Assembly: GCF_902833225.1 (NCBI RefSeq)
Contig: NZ_CADFEI010000003.1
Span: 248,001-312,000, forward strand
Reading direction: 5' to 3'
Length of the DNA stretch: 64,000 nucleotides
DNA from: Burkholderia sp. BCC1644
GTDB lineage: Bacteria > Pseudomonadota > Gammaproteobacteria > Burkholderiales > Burkholderiaceae
A model generated the notes under the pieces. The model worked only from the letters and a program-made list of their open reading frames with translations. It was not told the origin of the DNA and did no database searches. Positions within the stretch are counted from its first letter, which is position 1; each line of letters opens with the position of its first letter. This document shows, piece after piece, positions 16,670 through 24,965 of the stretch. Made by a program: the position numbers and the translations under genes.

Positions 16670-18145
16670 TCACCGCTTCGCACTCCATTCAACGCGCCCG
16701 CCGGCAGGCTCCTGCCCGCGCCCGAGCAGCGCGGCCAGCGTGACATCCGCGAGCTTGCCGAACGGCGCGCGCAGCAGCGTCGGCAGGCTCCAGCGGCCCT
16801 GCACGAACACGCCTTTCGCGTGGCTCATCGCTCGGAATCCCTCGATGCCGTGATATGCGCCCATCCCGCTCGGCCCGACGCCGCCGAACGGCAGGTCTTC
16901 CTGCGCGACGTGCAGGATCGTGTTGTTGATGCCGACATTGCCCGACGTGGTGCGCGTCAGCAGCGTCTCGCAATCGCCGTCCCGGACACCGAAGTAATAC
17001 AGTGCCAGCGGCCGCGGGCGCGCGTTGACGTAGTCGACGACCTCGTCGATCGTGCGATACGTGCGCACCGGCAGGATCGGCCCGAAGATTTCTTCCTGCA
17101 TGACGGCCGTGTCGTCGCCCGCCCCGACGATCAGCGTCGGCGCGAGCGTGCGCTTGCGGGTCGCCGCGTGCCGCGGGTTCACGCCCGCCTCGATCACGCG
17201 CGCACCTTTGCTGCGTGCTTCGTCGACGAGTCCCTTCAGGCGATCGAAATGCCGGTCGCTGACGATCGATGTGTAATCCTGACTGGTCGGCCCGTCCGGA
17301 TAGAACCGCGCGACGGCCGCATCGTATTGTGCGATGAACGCCTCCAGATCGTCTTCGTGGACCAGCGCGTAATCGGGCGCCACGCATGTCTGCCCGCCGT
17401 TCGACAGCTTGCCGAACACGATGCTGGACATCGTCCTGCCATCGACATGTCCCCTCGCGACGATCGCGGGGCTCTTGCCGCCCAGTTCGAGCGTGACCGG
17501 CACGAGATTGTCGCTCGCCGCCTTCATGACCTTGCGGCCCACCTGCGTACTGCCGGTAAACAGCAGATGATCGAACGGCAAGCCGCTGAAGTCGGCGCCG
17601 ACTTCCGGGCCGCCCAGCACGACCGCGACTTCTTCGCTCGGAAAGGTGTCCGCCAGCATCCGGCGCATCACTTCGCTGGTGCGCGGCGTCAGCTCCGACG
17701 GCTTGAGCATCGCGCGGTTGCCGGCCGCCAGCGCGGTGGCCAGCGGAATGAACGTCAGCGCGAACGGGTAATTCCACGGCGCCATCACGCCGATCACACC
17801 CAGCGGCTGGTATTCCACGTGCGCCTGCCCGGCCCGATAGAGGAGACCAACGTGCCGGCGCTGCGGCTTCATGAAACGGCGCAGGTTGCGCGTCAGGTAA
17901 TCGATCGCCTGGACCACGCCCATCAGTTCCATGATCGCGGTTTCGTGATGCGAGCGATGCCCGAAATCGGCACTGATGGCCTCTTCCACATCGCGGCGAT
18001 GCGCGAGCACGACGGCACGCAGCCGCGCGAGCTTCGCCTTGCGCTGCTGAATCCCCGGCGGCCCCTCGGTGACGAATGCCTTGCGCTGACGGGCGAGCAA
18101 CGCCGCCGGGTCGATGCTCGAGCTGGATTCTGCGGAAACGGCCAT
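16670..18145 (-). CDS. Aldehyde dehydrogenase (coniferyl-aldehyde dehydrogenase type)
   Basis: The 491-residue protein has the full ALDH layout. Landmarks are the Rossmann-like cofactor domain with FTGSTQVGRKVM, the general-base glutamate in LELGGKSPAIV, and the nucleophile C254 in GGQTCVAPDY. The Cys context and the C-terminal YHGIEGFRAMSHAKGVF match the coniferyl aldehyde dehydrogenase group, which oxidises aromatic or long-chain aldehydes with NAD(P)+. The start at 18143-18145 is preferred over an upstream in-frame one. A strong promoter lies at 18200-18229. The divergent TetR gene is the probable repressor. Confidence 0.88.
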   Translation of the reverse strand: MAVSAESSSSIDPAALLARQRKAFVTEGPPGIQQRKAKLARLRAVVLAHRRDVEEAISADFGHRSHHETAIMELMGVVQAIDYLTRNLRRFMKPQRRHVGLLYRAGQAHVEYQPLGVIGVMAPWNYPFALTFIPLATALAAGNRAMLKPSELTPRTSEVMRRMLADTFPSEEVAVVLGGPEVGADFSGLPFDHLLFTGSTQVGRKVMKAASDNLVPVTLELGGKSPAIVARGHVDGRTMSSIVFGKLSNGGQTCVAPDYALVHEDDLEAFIAQYDAAVARFYPDGPTSQDYTSIVSDRHFDRLKGLVDEARSKGARVIEAGVNPRHAATRKRTLAPTLIVGAGDDTAVMQEEIFGPILPVRTYRTIDEVVDYVNARPRPLALYYFGVRDGDCETLLTRTTSGNVGINNTILHVAQEDLPFGGVGPSGMGAYHGIEGFRAMSHAKGVFVQGRWSLPTLLRAPFGKLADVTLAALLGRGQEPAGGRVEWSAKR

Positions 18146-18199
18146 GGTGGACCTCACGAGGTTGCGTCGATGTAGACACTGTCAACTTGCATGCGACGG

Positions 18200-18229
18200 A
18201 TCATAGGACCACAATGTGTTCCTTGTCAA
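18200..18229 (-). promoter_or_regulatory. Sigma-70 promoter of the aldehyde dehydrogenase gene
   Basis: On the minus strand, TTGACA (18229-18224) and TATGAT (18205-18200) are separated by 18 bp, 6/6 and 5/6 matches to consensus. The -35 box is 15 bp from the TetR start codon, so a repressor bound here could block both directions. It is the best sigma-70-like promoter noticed in the window. Confidence 0.65.
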
Positions 18230-18244
18230 CATAGGAGCAACACG

Positions 18245-18898
18245 ATGTCGTCGGATGGGGATGCGGACGCCGGGCAAAAGACTTATCACCACGGGGATCT
18301 GCGTCGCGCGATCATCGAAACGGCGCTCGACACGCTGCAGGAGCAGCAAGGCTGGCAGTTCACGCTGCGCGAGATCGCGCGGCGCGCGAACGTCAGCCAC
18401 TCCGCGCCGTACCGGCATTTCCCCGACAAGGCCGCGTTGCTGCACGAACTCGCGCTGATCGGTTTCGATCGCCTGCGCGACGAACTTGCCGCATCCATCG
18501 ATCCCGCAGCGGGCGCACCGGACGTGCTGCTGGCGCTCGCTTATGCCCATCTCGCGTTCGGGCAGCGCAACCCGGACCTGTATCGCCTGATGTTCGCCGC
18601 GGATGCCGGGGAGCCGTCCGACATTCATCTCGATCCGCGGGTGCAGGCGCCCTTCCTGCTGGTCGTCGACATCCTGGAGCACGGCCAGCGCGCCGGCACG
18701 ATCCGCCCGCGCTCGGCGCTCGGCCAGGCAACCGCGTGCTGGGCCCATCTCCATGGCCTGACGATGCTCGCGATCGACGGACGTCTGGTGCGCGAGAAGG
18801 TAGGCGATCATGCGATCGAAGATGCCCTGACGACATTGCTGGACGGACTCGTGCTGCCCGACACGCGCACGCGCGCAACCAAGGCGAAAAGGTCTTGA
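18245..18898 (+). CDS. TetR-family regulator of the aldehyde dehydrogenase
   Basis: The 217-residue protein has an N-terminal TetR helix-turn-helix (FTLREIARRANVSHSAPYRH, about residues 39-58). The C-terminal all-helical ligand domain has the pattern of the WHG/TetR_C_33 group (QRNPDLYRLMFAADAG). The start at 18245 follows AGGAGCAACACG; an earlier frame start lies inside the promoter of the divergent gene. Divergence from the aldehyde dehydrogenase points to it as the target. Its stop codon overlaps the -35 box of the next promoter (18895-18925). Confidence 0.87.
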   Translation: MSSDGDADAGQKTYHHGDLRRAIIETALDTLQEQQGWQFTLREIARRANVSHSAPYRHFPDKAALLHELALIGFDRLRDELAASIDPAAGAPDVLLALAYAHLAFGQRNPDLYRLMFAADAGEPSDIHLDPRVQAPFLLVVDILEHGQRAGTIRPRSALGQATACWAHLHGLTMLAIDGRLVREKVGDHAIEDALTTLLDGLVLPDTRTRATKAKRS

Positions 18899-18925
18899 CC
18901 TTAAACTTCACTTAAGGGTTATGGT
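18895..18925 (+). promoter_or_regulatory. MerR-type promoter (19-bp spacer) for the DJ-1-like gene
   Basis: TTGACC (18895-18900) and TATGGT (18920-18925) are separated by 19 bp, the stretched spacing MerR-family activators act on. The spacer holds an inverted repeat CCTTAA...TTAAGG (18899-18917). The same box layout occurs at 22621-22651 and 23190-23220. The -35 overlaps the TetR stop codon. Confidence 0.65.
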
Positions 18926-19030
18926 TTGCCTTGGCAGCGTATCGAGGCCATGGGTATGGGTACTGCCATCCGACAATCCGGCGGCGCGTCGACGACGTCC
19001 GCCCGTGGCCGATCAAGAGGAAACCGCATC

Positions 19031-19714
19031 ATGACCAGGCGCATCCTTCACGTCGTCAGCAATGTCGCGCACTACGCCGATCCGTCGCAGCCGACCGGCC
19101 TGTGGCTGTCGGAGCTGACCCATGCCCACGAGATCTTCGCGGCGAAAGGCTACGAGCAGCGGCTCGTGAGCCCGAAGGGCGGCGTGTCGCCGCTGGAGCC
19201 GCGCTCGCTGAAATGGCCGCATGCCGACGCCGCGTCGAAAGCGTGGCGCGCCGACAAGGCCAACGAGGCGCTGCTCGCGAACACCGCGCGCCCGGACGAA
19301 ATCGATCCGGCCGATTTCGATGCGATCTACTTCACCGGCGGCCATGCGGTCATGTGGGACTACCCGGACGATGCGGGGCTACAGCGGCTCACGCGCGAGA
19401 TCTACGAGCGCGGCGGCGTCGTGTCGTCGGTCTGCCATGGTTACTGCGGGCTGCTGAACGCCAGGCTGTCGGACGGCTCGCTGCTGGTCGCCGGGCGTCG
19501 GATCACCGGTTACTCGTGGATGGAAGAAATCCTCGCCGGCGTCGCGAAGAAAGTGCCCTACAACGTCGAGCAGCAGATGCAGCAGCGTGGCGCGCGCTAC
19601 GAGAAGGCGCTGCTGCCGTTCACGTCGAACGTCGTCGTCGACGGCCGCCTCGTGACGGGCCAGAATCCACAATCGGCGAAGGCAACGGCCGAACAGGTCG
19701 TCGCGCTGCTGTAA
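19031..19714 (+). CDS. DJ-1/PfpI-family type 1 glutamine amidotransferase-like protein
   Basis: The 227-residue protein starts at 19031 after AGAGGAAACC. It has the DJ-1/PfpI fold with nucleophile C135 in SVCHGYCGL, an upstream glycine-rich AIYFTGGHAVMWDYP, and the NPQSAKATAEQVVALL C-terminus common to the Hsp31/glyoxalase III-like group. Members act as glyoxalases, deglycases or chaperones; which applies here is unknown. A 105-bp leader separates it from a MerR-type promoter, so a MerR regulator, probably the adjacent one, activates it. Confidence 0.85.
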   Translation: MTRRILHVVSNVAHYADPSQPTGLWLSELTHAHEIFAAKGYEQRLVSPKGGVSPLEPRSLKWPHADAASKAWRADKANEALLANTARPDEIDPADFDAIYFTGGHAVMWDYPDDAGLQRLTREIYERGGVVSSVCHGYCGLLNARLSDGSLLVAGRRITGYSWMEEILAGVAKKVPYNVEQQMQQRGARYEKALLPFTSNVVVDGRLVTGQNPQSAKATAEQVVALL

Positions 19715-19734
19715 CGCGATGCACCGGCGGCCGC

Positions 19735-20214
19735 CTAACGGGCGGTCGTCCGGCGCGGCAGCGGTTCGTCACGCACGTCGGCGGCGACAGCGGCGCCGGT
19801 GTGCGCCGCATCCGCGGACGGGATCGCCGACAGCAGCCGCTTGGCGTTGGTTGCGCAATCTACCGTATCCGGCTTCGCGCCGATCCCGGCAATCAGCGCG
19901 ACGACGTGCGCCTTGCTGCGCGCGAGCCGCGCCTCCAGCGCCTCGATGTCCTGCACCTTGCGGTACAGCGCATCCAGCAACGACCCGCATTGCCATTGTG
20001 CAAAGTCGGACGGAATCAGCGTGCGAATCTCGTCCAGGCTGAAATCCGCCTTCTGCGCCGCCGTGATCAGGTCGAGCACCGTCACCGCTTCCTGCGGATA
20101 CGTGCGATAGCCGTTCGCTTCGCGCTCGACCAGCGTCAACAGGCCGATGCGTTCGTAGAAGCGGATGCGCGAAGGGGTAAGGCCGGTGCGTTCCGCCAGT
20201 TCCCCGATCTTCAT
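19735..20214 (-). CDS. MerR-family regulator 1
   Basis: The 159-residue protein has the MerR winged helix at the N-terminus (IGELAERTGLTPSRIRFYER, residues 3-22) and a dimerising coiled coil (about 80-118, LYRKVQDIEALEARLARSK). A short C-terminal effector part carries a single cysteine (TVDCATNAKRL). The start at 20212-20214 follows GGGGAGTATCGGAAC. It is a clear paralogue of MerR 2 at 22722, with the same domain order and several shared segments. Target promoters are probably among the three 19-bp-spacer promoters nearby. Convergent with the DJ-1-like gene. Confidence 0.87.
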   Translation of the reverse strand: MKIGELAERTGLTPSRIRFYERIGLLTLVEREANGYRTYPQEAVTVLDLITAAQKADFSLDEIRTLIPSDFAQWQCGSLLDALYRKVQDIEALEARLARSKAHVVALIAGIGAKPDTVDCATNAKRLLSAIPSADAAHTGAAVAADVRDEPLPRRTTAR

Positions 20215-20339
20215 GTTCCGATACTCCCCGGCCGGAGCGGATCCGGCCATTCAACCAACCGTGACGGCAAGCAGTCTCCTCACGTTGATTCGCAATCCGA
20301 TCTTTATCCTTGCCTCTTCCGTGGCAGGCCGGGTTGCAC

Positions 20340-21584
20340 TCAAATCACCTCGAAGCCCAACCCCGCATGGCGAACCAGACGTTCGACATAGCGTTCGTCG
20401 AACATCGTCGCGGGCGTCCAGAAACCGCCGCCGCGCCCGTTCTTGACACCTTCACTGCTGCAATCCAGCGCGAGACTGATCGCGGCCTGCCCGAGCATCT
20501 TGCCGGTCGAGCCGTAACCCGGATCGCGATCGCCGGTGACTTTCACGCGCACGGTCCGCCCGTCGTCGGCACGGCCGAAGAAACGCAAGTCGTAGCGGCC
20601 GGCCTGCTGAGCCGCCACGCTCGGCCCCTCGCCGGGCTTCGGCAGCAGGAAGCGCTCCATCAGGATGCGTACCGGCTTGATGAGGACGCCCACCATGAAC
20701 GCGCCGAGTCCCGCGACCATCGTCAGCGCGGTCAGGCGGCCCTTCAGGCCCGCCCCCGTCATCACGGCCTCGTCGTAGGTAAAGCGGCTGCCGTACGCAT
20801 TGCCAGCCAGCGCGTTGGAGCGGTGCACGACGCGCTCGTTGATCGCCGCCATCACGAACGGCGCGATCCATGCGTCGCAATCGCGATCGAATTCGGCAGA
20901 CCGAACCACATGCTGCCGCGCCGTAAAGCCATGCCCCTGCGGACACAGCGAATAAGGATCGAGCAGCTCCCTGCGCAACGCGGGATCGGCCGCCGCTTCC
21001 CGCACGACGTTGATCACGCTCGCGACGGTGCCGCCCGACGCGCCGCCCTTCAGCGTCCTGACGCGCATCTTCACCTGCCCGGCCGGCACGCCCCACTGCT
21101 CTCGCGCCTGTTGCTGCAGGAAGAAAACGCCCATGTCCGACGGCACCGAATCGAAGCCGCAGCAATGCACGATGCGCGCGCCCGATTGCCGGGCCGCAGG
21201 CTCGTACCGGTCGATCATCCGCTTGATCCACTGCGTCTCGCCGGTGAGGTCACAGTAGTCGGTGCCGGTTTGCGCGCAGACCCTGACGAGCGGCTCGCCG
21301 TAAAGAGCGTATGGCCCGACGGTCGACACGACCACCCGCGTTTGCGCGCACAGCGCCTGAAGCTGCGCTTCGTCGGCCGCGTCCGCGACGATGATCGGCA
21401 CGGACTGCCCGGCCGCGCCGAGCGCCTCTCTGACCTGCCTGAGCTTCGCGTCGGACCGGCCGGCAATCGCCCAGCGCAGCGTCTCGCCTGCGCTCGACAG
21501 ATAGTCGGACAGATAGCGGGTCAGGATCTGCCCGACAAAACTGGTGGCGCCGAATACGACGAGATCGTAGGCGGGTTGCGGCAT
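20340..21584 (-). CDS. Saccharopine-reductase-like / trans-acting enoyl reductase family protein
   Basis: The 414-residue protein opens with a Rossmann motif VVFGATSFVGQILTRYLSDY (residues 8-27). It continues with TVGPYALYGEPLVRVCAQTG and DYCDLTGETQWIKRMID, the signature of the saccharopine dehydrogenase-like NAD(P)-binding family that includes mycobacterial trans-acting enoyl reductases. The start at 21582-21584 follows AAGGAG. It is second in an operon behind the acetoacetate-decarboxylase-fold gene (43-bp gap), controlled from the MerR-type promoter at 22621. The reaction is likely an NAD(P)H-dependent reduction of a lipid-like or ketone substrate (inference). Confidence 0.82.
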   Translation of the reverse strand: MPQPAYDLVVFGATSFVGQILTRYLSDYLSSAGETLRWAIAGRSDAKLRQVREALGAAGQSVPIIVADAADEAQLQALCAQTRVVVSTVGPYALYGEPLVRVCAQTGTDYCDLTGETQWIKRMIDRYEPAARQSGARIVHCCGFDSVPSDMGVFFLQQQAREQWGVPAGQVKMRVRTLKGGASGGTVASVINVVREAAADPALRRELLDPYSLCPQGHGFTARQHVVRSAEFDRDCDAWIAPFVMAAINERVVHRSNALAGNAYGSRFTYDEAVMTGAGLKGRLTALTMVAGLGAFMVGVLIKPVRILMERFLLPKPGEGPSVAAQQAGRYDLRFFGRADDGRTVRVKVTGDRDPGYGSTGKMLGQAAISLALDCSSEGVKNGRGGGFWTPATMFDERYVERLVRHAGLGFEVI

Positions 21585-21627
21585 GGGCGTCTCCTTCGGT
21601 GCGCGCGTGTCGCGCGCATCCGCATGG

Positions 21628-22545
21628 TTAGCGTGACTTTCCGGGTTCATCGAAGGTCTTCAACGGCGTCGGCAGGTTCAGGACCAGCTGCGCGTCCTTG
21701 ACCACGTCGAGCCGCATGATGGTCGACGCACCGAGCCCGTCGAGCAACTGGCTCAACGGCCCGCCGTGCCGAATCAGCTCGACGTTGCGCGGCAGCAGGC
21801 GCTGCGCGAACGAGAGCATGTTGGTCTGCACCGTCGACTGATGCCATTCGCCGTCGATGCGGTTGACCATCGTCGTCGTGCCCATGTGCGATTGCGATGG
21901 CACGGTGGTCAGCGTCGGCAGCGGCACGCTCAGGCTCAGGTCCGGCCGGCCACCGGGGCCGGCAATGCTTGCTCGGGCGGTGGCGCCGATGTTCACGTCG
22001 ATATCGGCGAGCCATTTCGGCAACTGATAACCGTGTACGCCACGCACTCGCGCGATTTCCGTCGTGACCGGCAGCGCCAGCACGTGCGCGAAGAAACTGC
22101 GGCGGCGCATCGAATCGATCAGCTCCCGCGCAGGCGATCCTTTCGCACCCGGCCGGCGGATCACCACCGCGACGGATACTTCGTCATACGGATCGTTGTC
22201 GCACACCGAATATGAAAAGAACGTCAGCGCGACCAGCCCGTAGCCGGGGAGCGCCCGCAGCGGTTCGAGCGGTACCGGCAGCGTGGTCCGCAGGCGTTCG
22301 AGCGGCGCGAGAAACAGCAGCTGGATGCTGCTGGAGCGGTAATAGAAGTTCGGCGCCCAGGTCGGCCCGACTCGCGAGGCGACCTGACGCTTCGGAATCC
22401 GGCGGAAAAAATCGATGTTCCCCGCGGCAGGGTCGCGCGCCACTTCGTCCAGGTCCGGGTTCATCCGGAACCGGTCGTAGTACCCGCCTTCCGGCACGTC
22501 GACCGTATGCGGCCCGAATTCGACCTGTGTAAAACGCCTGTCCAT
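21628..22545 (-). CDS. Acetoacetate-decarboxylase-fold protein
   Basis: The 305-residue protein starts at 22543-22545. It has the ADC fold pattern: the N-terminal part ends around ALPGYGLVALTFFSYSVCDN and a central segment reads VHGYQLPKWLADIDV, where the family's G-(F/Y)-PK-motif sits. Family members include acetoacetate decarboxylase and aldolase-dehydratases; the Schiff-base lysine could be the K in QLPKW, but I cannot confirm that. First gene of a two-gene operon with the reductase-like protein. A MerR-type promoter lies 76 bp upstream. Confidence 0.78.
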   Translation of the reverse strand: MDRRFTQVEFGPHTVDVPEGGYYDRFRMNPDLDEVARDPAAGNIDFFRRIPKRQVASRVGPTWAPNFYYRSSSIQLLFLAPLERLRTTLPVPLEPLRALPGYGLVALTFFSYSVCDNDPYDEVSVAVVIRRPGAKGSPARELIDSMRRRSFFAHVLALPVTTEIARVRGVHGYQLPKWLADIDVNIGATARASIAGPGGRPDLSLSVPLPTLTTVPSQSHMGTTTMVNRIDGEWHQSTVQTNMLSFAQRLLPRNVELIRHGGPLSQLLDGLGASTIMRLDVVKDAQLVLNLPTPLKTFDEPGKSR

Positions 22546-22620
22546 GCTCGTCGCCTCTCGTCGATGATTGACCGTGGCAGGCAACACCCGAAGCCTGCTG
22601 ATTCACTGCCGTCAGCAAGC

Positions 22621-22651
22621 ACTCTAAGCTTTAAGTCAACTTTAAGGTCAA
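22621..22651 (-). promoter_or_regulatory. MerR-type promoter (19-bp spacer) for the ADC-fold operon
   Basis: On the minus strand TTGACC (22651-22646) and TAGAGT (22626-22621) are 19 bp apart, with an inverted repeat CTTAAAGT/ACTTAAAG in the spacer (7 of 8 pairs). The -10 box TAGAGT is identical to that at 23215-23220, and the spacer resembles the other two promoters. Confidence 0.7.
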
Positions 22652-22721
22652 GGCCCGGAATAGAGGAACGCGTCGGACGTCGTTCGAGACGATTTCCGGC
22701 GATCGCCGCCGTGCCGGCGGA

Positions 22722-23171
22722 TCATTTGGCCGTCGTGCGGCGCCCCTTGCCGCGGATCGATACGACGCCGCGATCGCGCAGCCGGTCCATCACCCAGCGT
22801 GTGCGTTCGGTGCAGTTCAGGTCGGTCGGCCGGTTCCTGATGCTGTCGATCGCGACCAGCAGTTGCGCCTTGTTCTCCTTGAGGCGCTTCTGCATTGCTT
22901 CGATCTCGGCGACTTTCCGTTCGAGCGCCGCCACCAGCCCGTCGTGCTGCCAGTTGCCGGCCTTCACCGGCAGCAGATGACGGATCTGCTCGAGCGAAAA
23001 ACCCGCGCTTTGCGCGCTGGAAATGATCTCGAGCATCCACACGGCGCTCTCGGCGTAGTCGCGATAGCCGTTCGTGCTGCGCTCGACGGCCGTGATCAGC
23101 CCTTCAGCTTCGTAAAAGCGGATCCGCGATGCCGAAAGACCGCTGAGCTTCGCGAGCTCCCCGATTCTCAT
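22722..23171 (-). CDS. MerR-family regulator 2
   Basis: The 149-residue protein has the MerR DNA-binding head (IGELAKLSGLSASRIRFYEA, residues 3-22), a long dimer helix (about 82-112, LERKVAEIEAMQKRLKENKA) and a short C-terminus with one cysteine (TDLNCTERTRW) before a basic tail. It aligns along its whole length with MerR 1. It is divergent from the alpha/beta hydrolase, whose MerR-type promoter begins 19 bp from this start codon, so it most likely activates that gene. Lone-cysteine MerR proteins often sense reactive electrophiles; the signal here is unknown. Confidence 0.88.
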   Translation of the reverse strand: MRIGELAKLSGLSASRIRFYEAEGLITAVERSTNGYRDYAESAVWMLEIISSAQSAGFSLEQIRHLLPVKAGNWQHDGLVAALERKVAEIEAMQKRLKENKAQLLVAIDSIRNRPTDLNCTERTRWVMDRLRDRGVVSIRGKGRRTTAK

Positions 23172-23189
23172 ACCTGCCTCGCCAGCGTG

Positions 23190-23220
23190 TTGACATTAAA
23201 CCTAACTTTAAACCTAGAGT
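23190..23220 (+). promoter_or_regulatory. MerR-type promoter (19-bp spacer) for the alpha/beta hydrolase
   Basis: TTGACA (23190-23195) and TAGAGT (23215-23220) with 19 bp between, in the divergent gap of MerR 2 and the hydrolase. The AT-rich spacer has TTAAA/TTTAA arms. A direct counterpart of the promoters at 18895 and 22621. Confidence 0.7.
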
Positions 23221-23339
23221 GACTGCATCGCCAAGCCGGACGGACGGCCGATGCCGTCGCGCACGTTGCACGGGCCTGGCGATCGCGGCACCCGGAAAGA
23301 CCGTCACGAATCGATATCGCCCACCGAACAGGAGCAGAC

Positions 23340-24170
23340 ATGGGATACGTCACGACGCAAGATGGCGTCGACATCTTCTACAAGGACTGGGGTCCGCGCG
23401 ACGCCCAGGTGATCTTTTTTCATCACGGCTGGCCGCTCAGCGCCGACGACTGGGACGCGCAGATGCTGTTCTTCCTCGCCCAGGGCTATCGCGTGATCGC
23501 GCACGACCGTCGCGGCCACGGACGCTCCAGCCAGGTCTGGGACGGTCATGACATGGATCACTATGCGGACGACGTCGCCGCGGTCGTGAACCACCTCGGC
23601 GTGCAGGGCGCCGTCCACGTCGGCCACTCCACCGGCGGCGGCGAAGTGATCCACTACGTCGCGCGCCACGGCGAAGACCGCGTCGCCAAGGCCGTGCTGA
23701 TCAGCGCCGTGCCGCCGCTGATGGTCAGGACCGACAGCAACCCGGGCGGCCTGCCGAAAGAGGTGTTCGACAACCTGCAGGCGCAACTCGCGGCGAATCG
23801 CGCGCAGTTCTACTACGACGTGCCGGCCGGCCCGTTCTACGGCTACAACCGCGACGGCGCGACACCGTCGCAAGGCGTCGTCTGGAACTGGTGGCGACAA
23901 GGCATGATGGGCAGCGCGAAGGCGCACTACGACGGCATCGTCGCGTTCTCGCAGACCGACTTCACCGAAGACCTGAAAAGCACCACGATTCCGGTGCTCG
24001 TGATGCACGGCGACGACGACCAGATCGTCCCGTATGCCGATTCCGGCCTGCTGTCGGCGAAGCTGGCGCGGAACAGCACGCTGAAGGTTTATGCGGGGTT
24101 CCCGCACGGCATGCCGACGTCGAACGCCGATACGATCAACGCCGATCTGCTCGCGTTCATCCGCAGCTGA
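23340..24170 (+). CDS. Alpha/beta hydrolase (non-heme chloroperoxidase / esterase type)
   Basis: The 276-residue protein has the complete catalytic triad: S97 in GHSTGG, an Asp in GDDDQIVP (about D227) and H256 in FPHGMP. The N-terminal HHGWPLSADDWDAQM oxyanion loop and the overall length match cofactor-free chloroperoxidases, which act mainly as esterases or perhydrolases. There is no signal peptide. The start follows AGGAGCAGAC and lies about 120 bp after the MerR-type promoter. Convergent with the GST gene across a strong inverted repeat. Physiological substrate unknown. Confidence 0.87.
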   Translation: MGYVTTQDGVDIFYKDWGPRDAQVIFFHHGWPLSADDWDAQMLFFLAQGYRVIAHDRRGHGRSSQVWDGHDMDHYADDVAAVVNHLGVQGAVHVGHSTGGGEVIHYVARHGEDRVAKAVLISAVPPLMVRTDSNPGGLPKEVFDNLQAQLAANRAQFYYDVPAGPFYGYNRDGATPSQGVVWNWWRQGMMGSAKAHYDGIVAFSQTDFTEDLKSTTIPVLVMHGDDDQIVPYADSGLLSAKLARNSTLKVYAGFPHGMPTSNADTINADLLAFIRS

Positions 24171-24187
24171 ACGCGGCGGATGACGGT

Positions 24188-24223
24188 GCGGCCTTCAGGC
24201 TGGAGTCGCGGGCTGAAGGCCGC
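24188..24223. terminator. Bidirectional hairpin between hydrolase and GST genes
   Basis: GCGGCCTTCAG and CTGAAGGCCGC make a perfect 11-bp stem with a 14-nt loop, in the 75-bp gap between convergent genes. No T-run, but stem length and position favour a shared terminator. Confidence 0.55.
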
Positions 24224-24245
24224 CCTGAACGGCTGCCGAACGCGG

Positions 24246-24908
24246 CTACCGACGTTCGCGAAGAAAATCGGGAACCGCTTCGCCAATCGACGCGAGATAC
24301 GCCGCCATCGCACCGGCCACCTCGCGCACGGCGGGACGCGCCGTCATCCGTTCGCGCCACGCCAGCAGCTTCGGCGTTTCGTCAGTCATCGGCGCGCCCT
24401 TGCGCGCACCGAACAATTGCGCCATGTAGAACGCGATGTCGGCGTAGGAGTACGTGCCGGCCAGAAAGTCCCGCTCCGCGAGCACGCGCTCCATGCGCCG
24501 ATAGTATTGGGCCGCTTCGGCACGCGCGGCCTGCGCCGCCGGAATGTCCGGCGTGCCCTCCAGCCCCATCAGCCGGACGACATGCGGGAAATAGACTTCG
24601 TCGCTGCCGTGTTCGAGCTGACGCGCAACGGCGCGCGCCGCAGGTTGTGCCGGCCACAACGCGGGCTCCGGCTTCAGGTCCTCTAGATATTCGAAGATTT
24701 GCGTGGAATCGAAGATCTCCAGATTGCCGTCGATCAGCACGGGCACCTGGCGCTTCGGATTGATGCGCAAGACGTCCGGATGCTTCGGGTCGTAGCCGCG
24801 CTGTTGGCTGAACGGCACCATCACCAGCTCGAAGTCGATGCCCTTCTCGTGCGCAGCAATCTCGACCTTGGCGCCGAACATGCTCAGCGGTCCTGAAATG
24901 ATCTTCAT
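24246..24908 (-). CDS. Glutathione S-transferase-family protein (WYL-linked)
   Basis: The 220-residue protein has a thioredoxin-like N-terminal domain with the active-site loop around ISGPLSMFGAKVEIA, the cis-proline in KRQVPVLIDG (near residue 55) and a DST glutathione-contact turn (FDSTQIFEYLED). The helical C-terminal domain contains FLAGTYSYADIAFYMAQLFG. The start at 24906-24908 follows GGAGACGAACC. It is divergent from the WYL-type regulator and a perfect palindrome lies between, so the pair looks like a regulator-detoxifier module. Substrate unknown. Confidence 0.85.
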   Translation of the reverse strand: MKIISGPLSMFGAKVEIAAHEKGIDFELVMVPFSQQRGYDPKHPDVLRINPKRQVPVLIDGNLEIFDSTQIFEYLEDLKPEPALWPAQPAARAVARQLEHGSDEVYFPHVVRLMGLEGTPDIPAAQAARAEAAQYYRRMERVLAERDFLAGTYSYADIAFYMAQLFGARKGAPMTDETPKLLAWRERMTARPAVREVAGAMAAYLASIGEAVPDFLRERR

Positions 24909-24965
24909 GGTTCGTCTCCGCTTCAATGGAATGGGTCAGGGATGCCGCAAAGCATAAGCCCAAAA

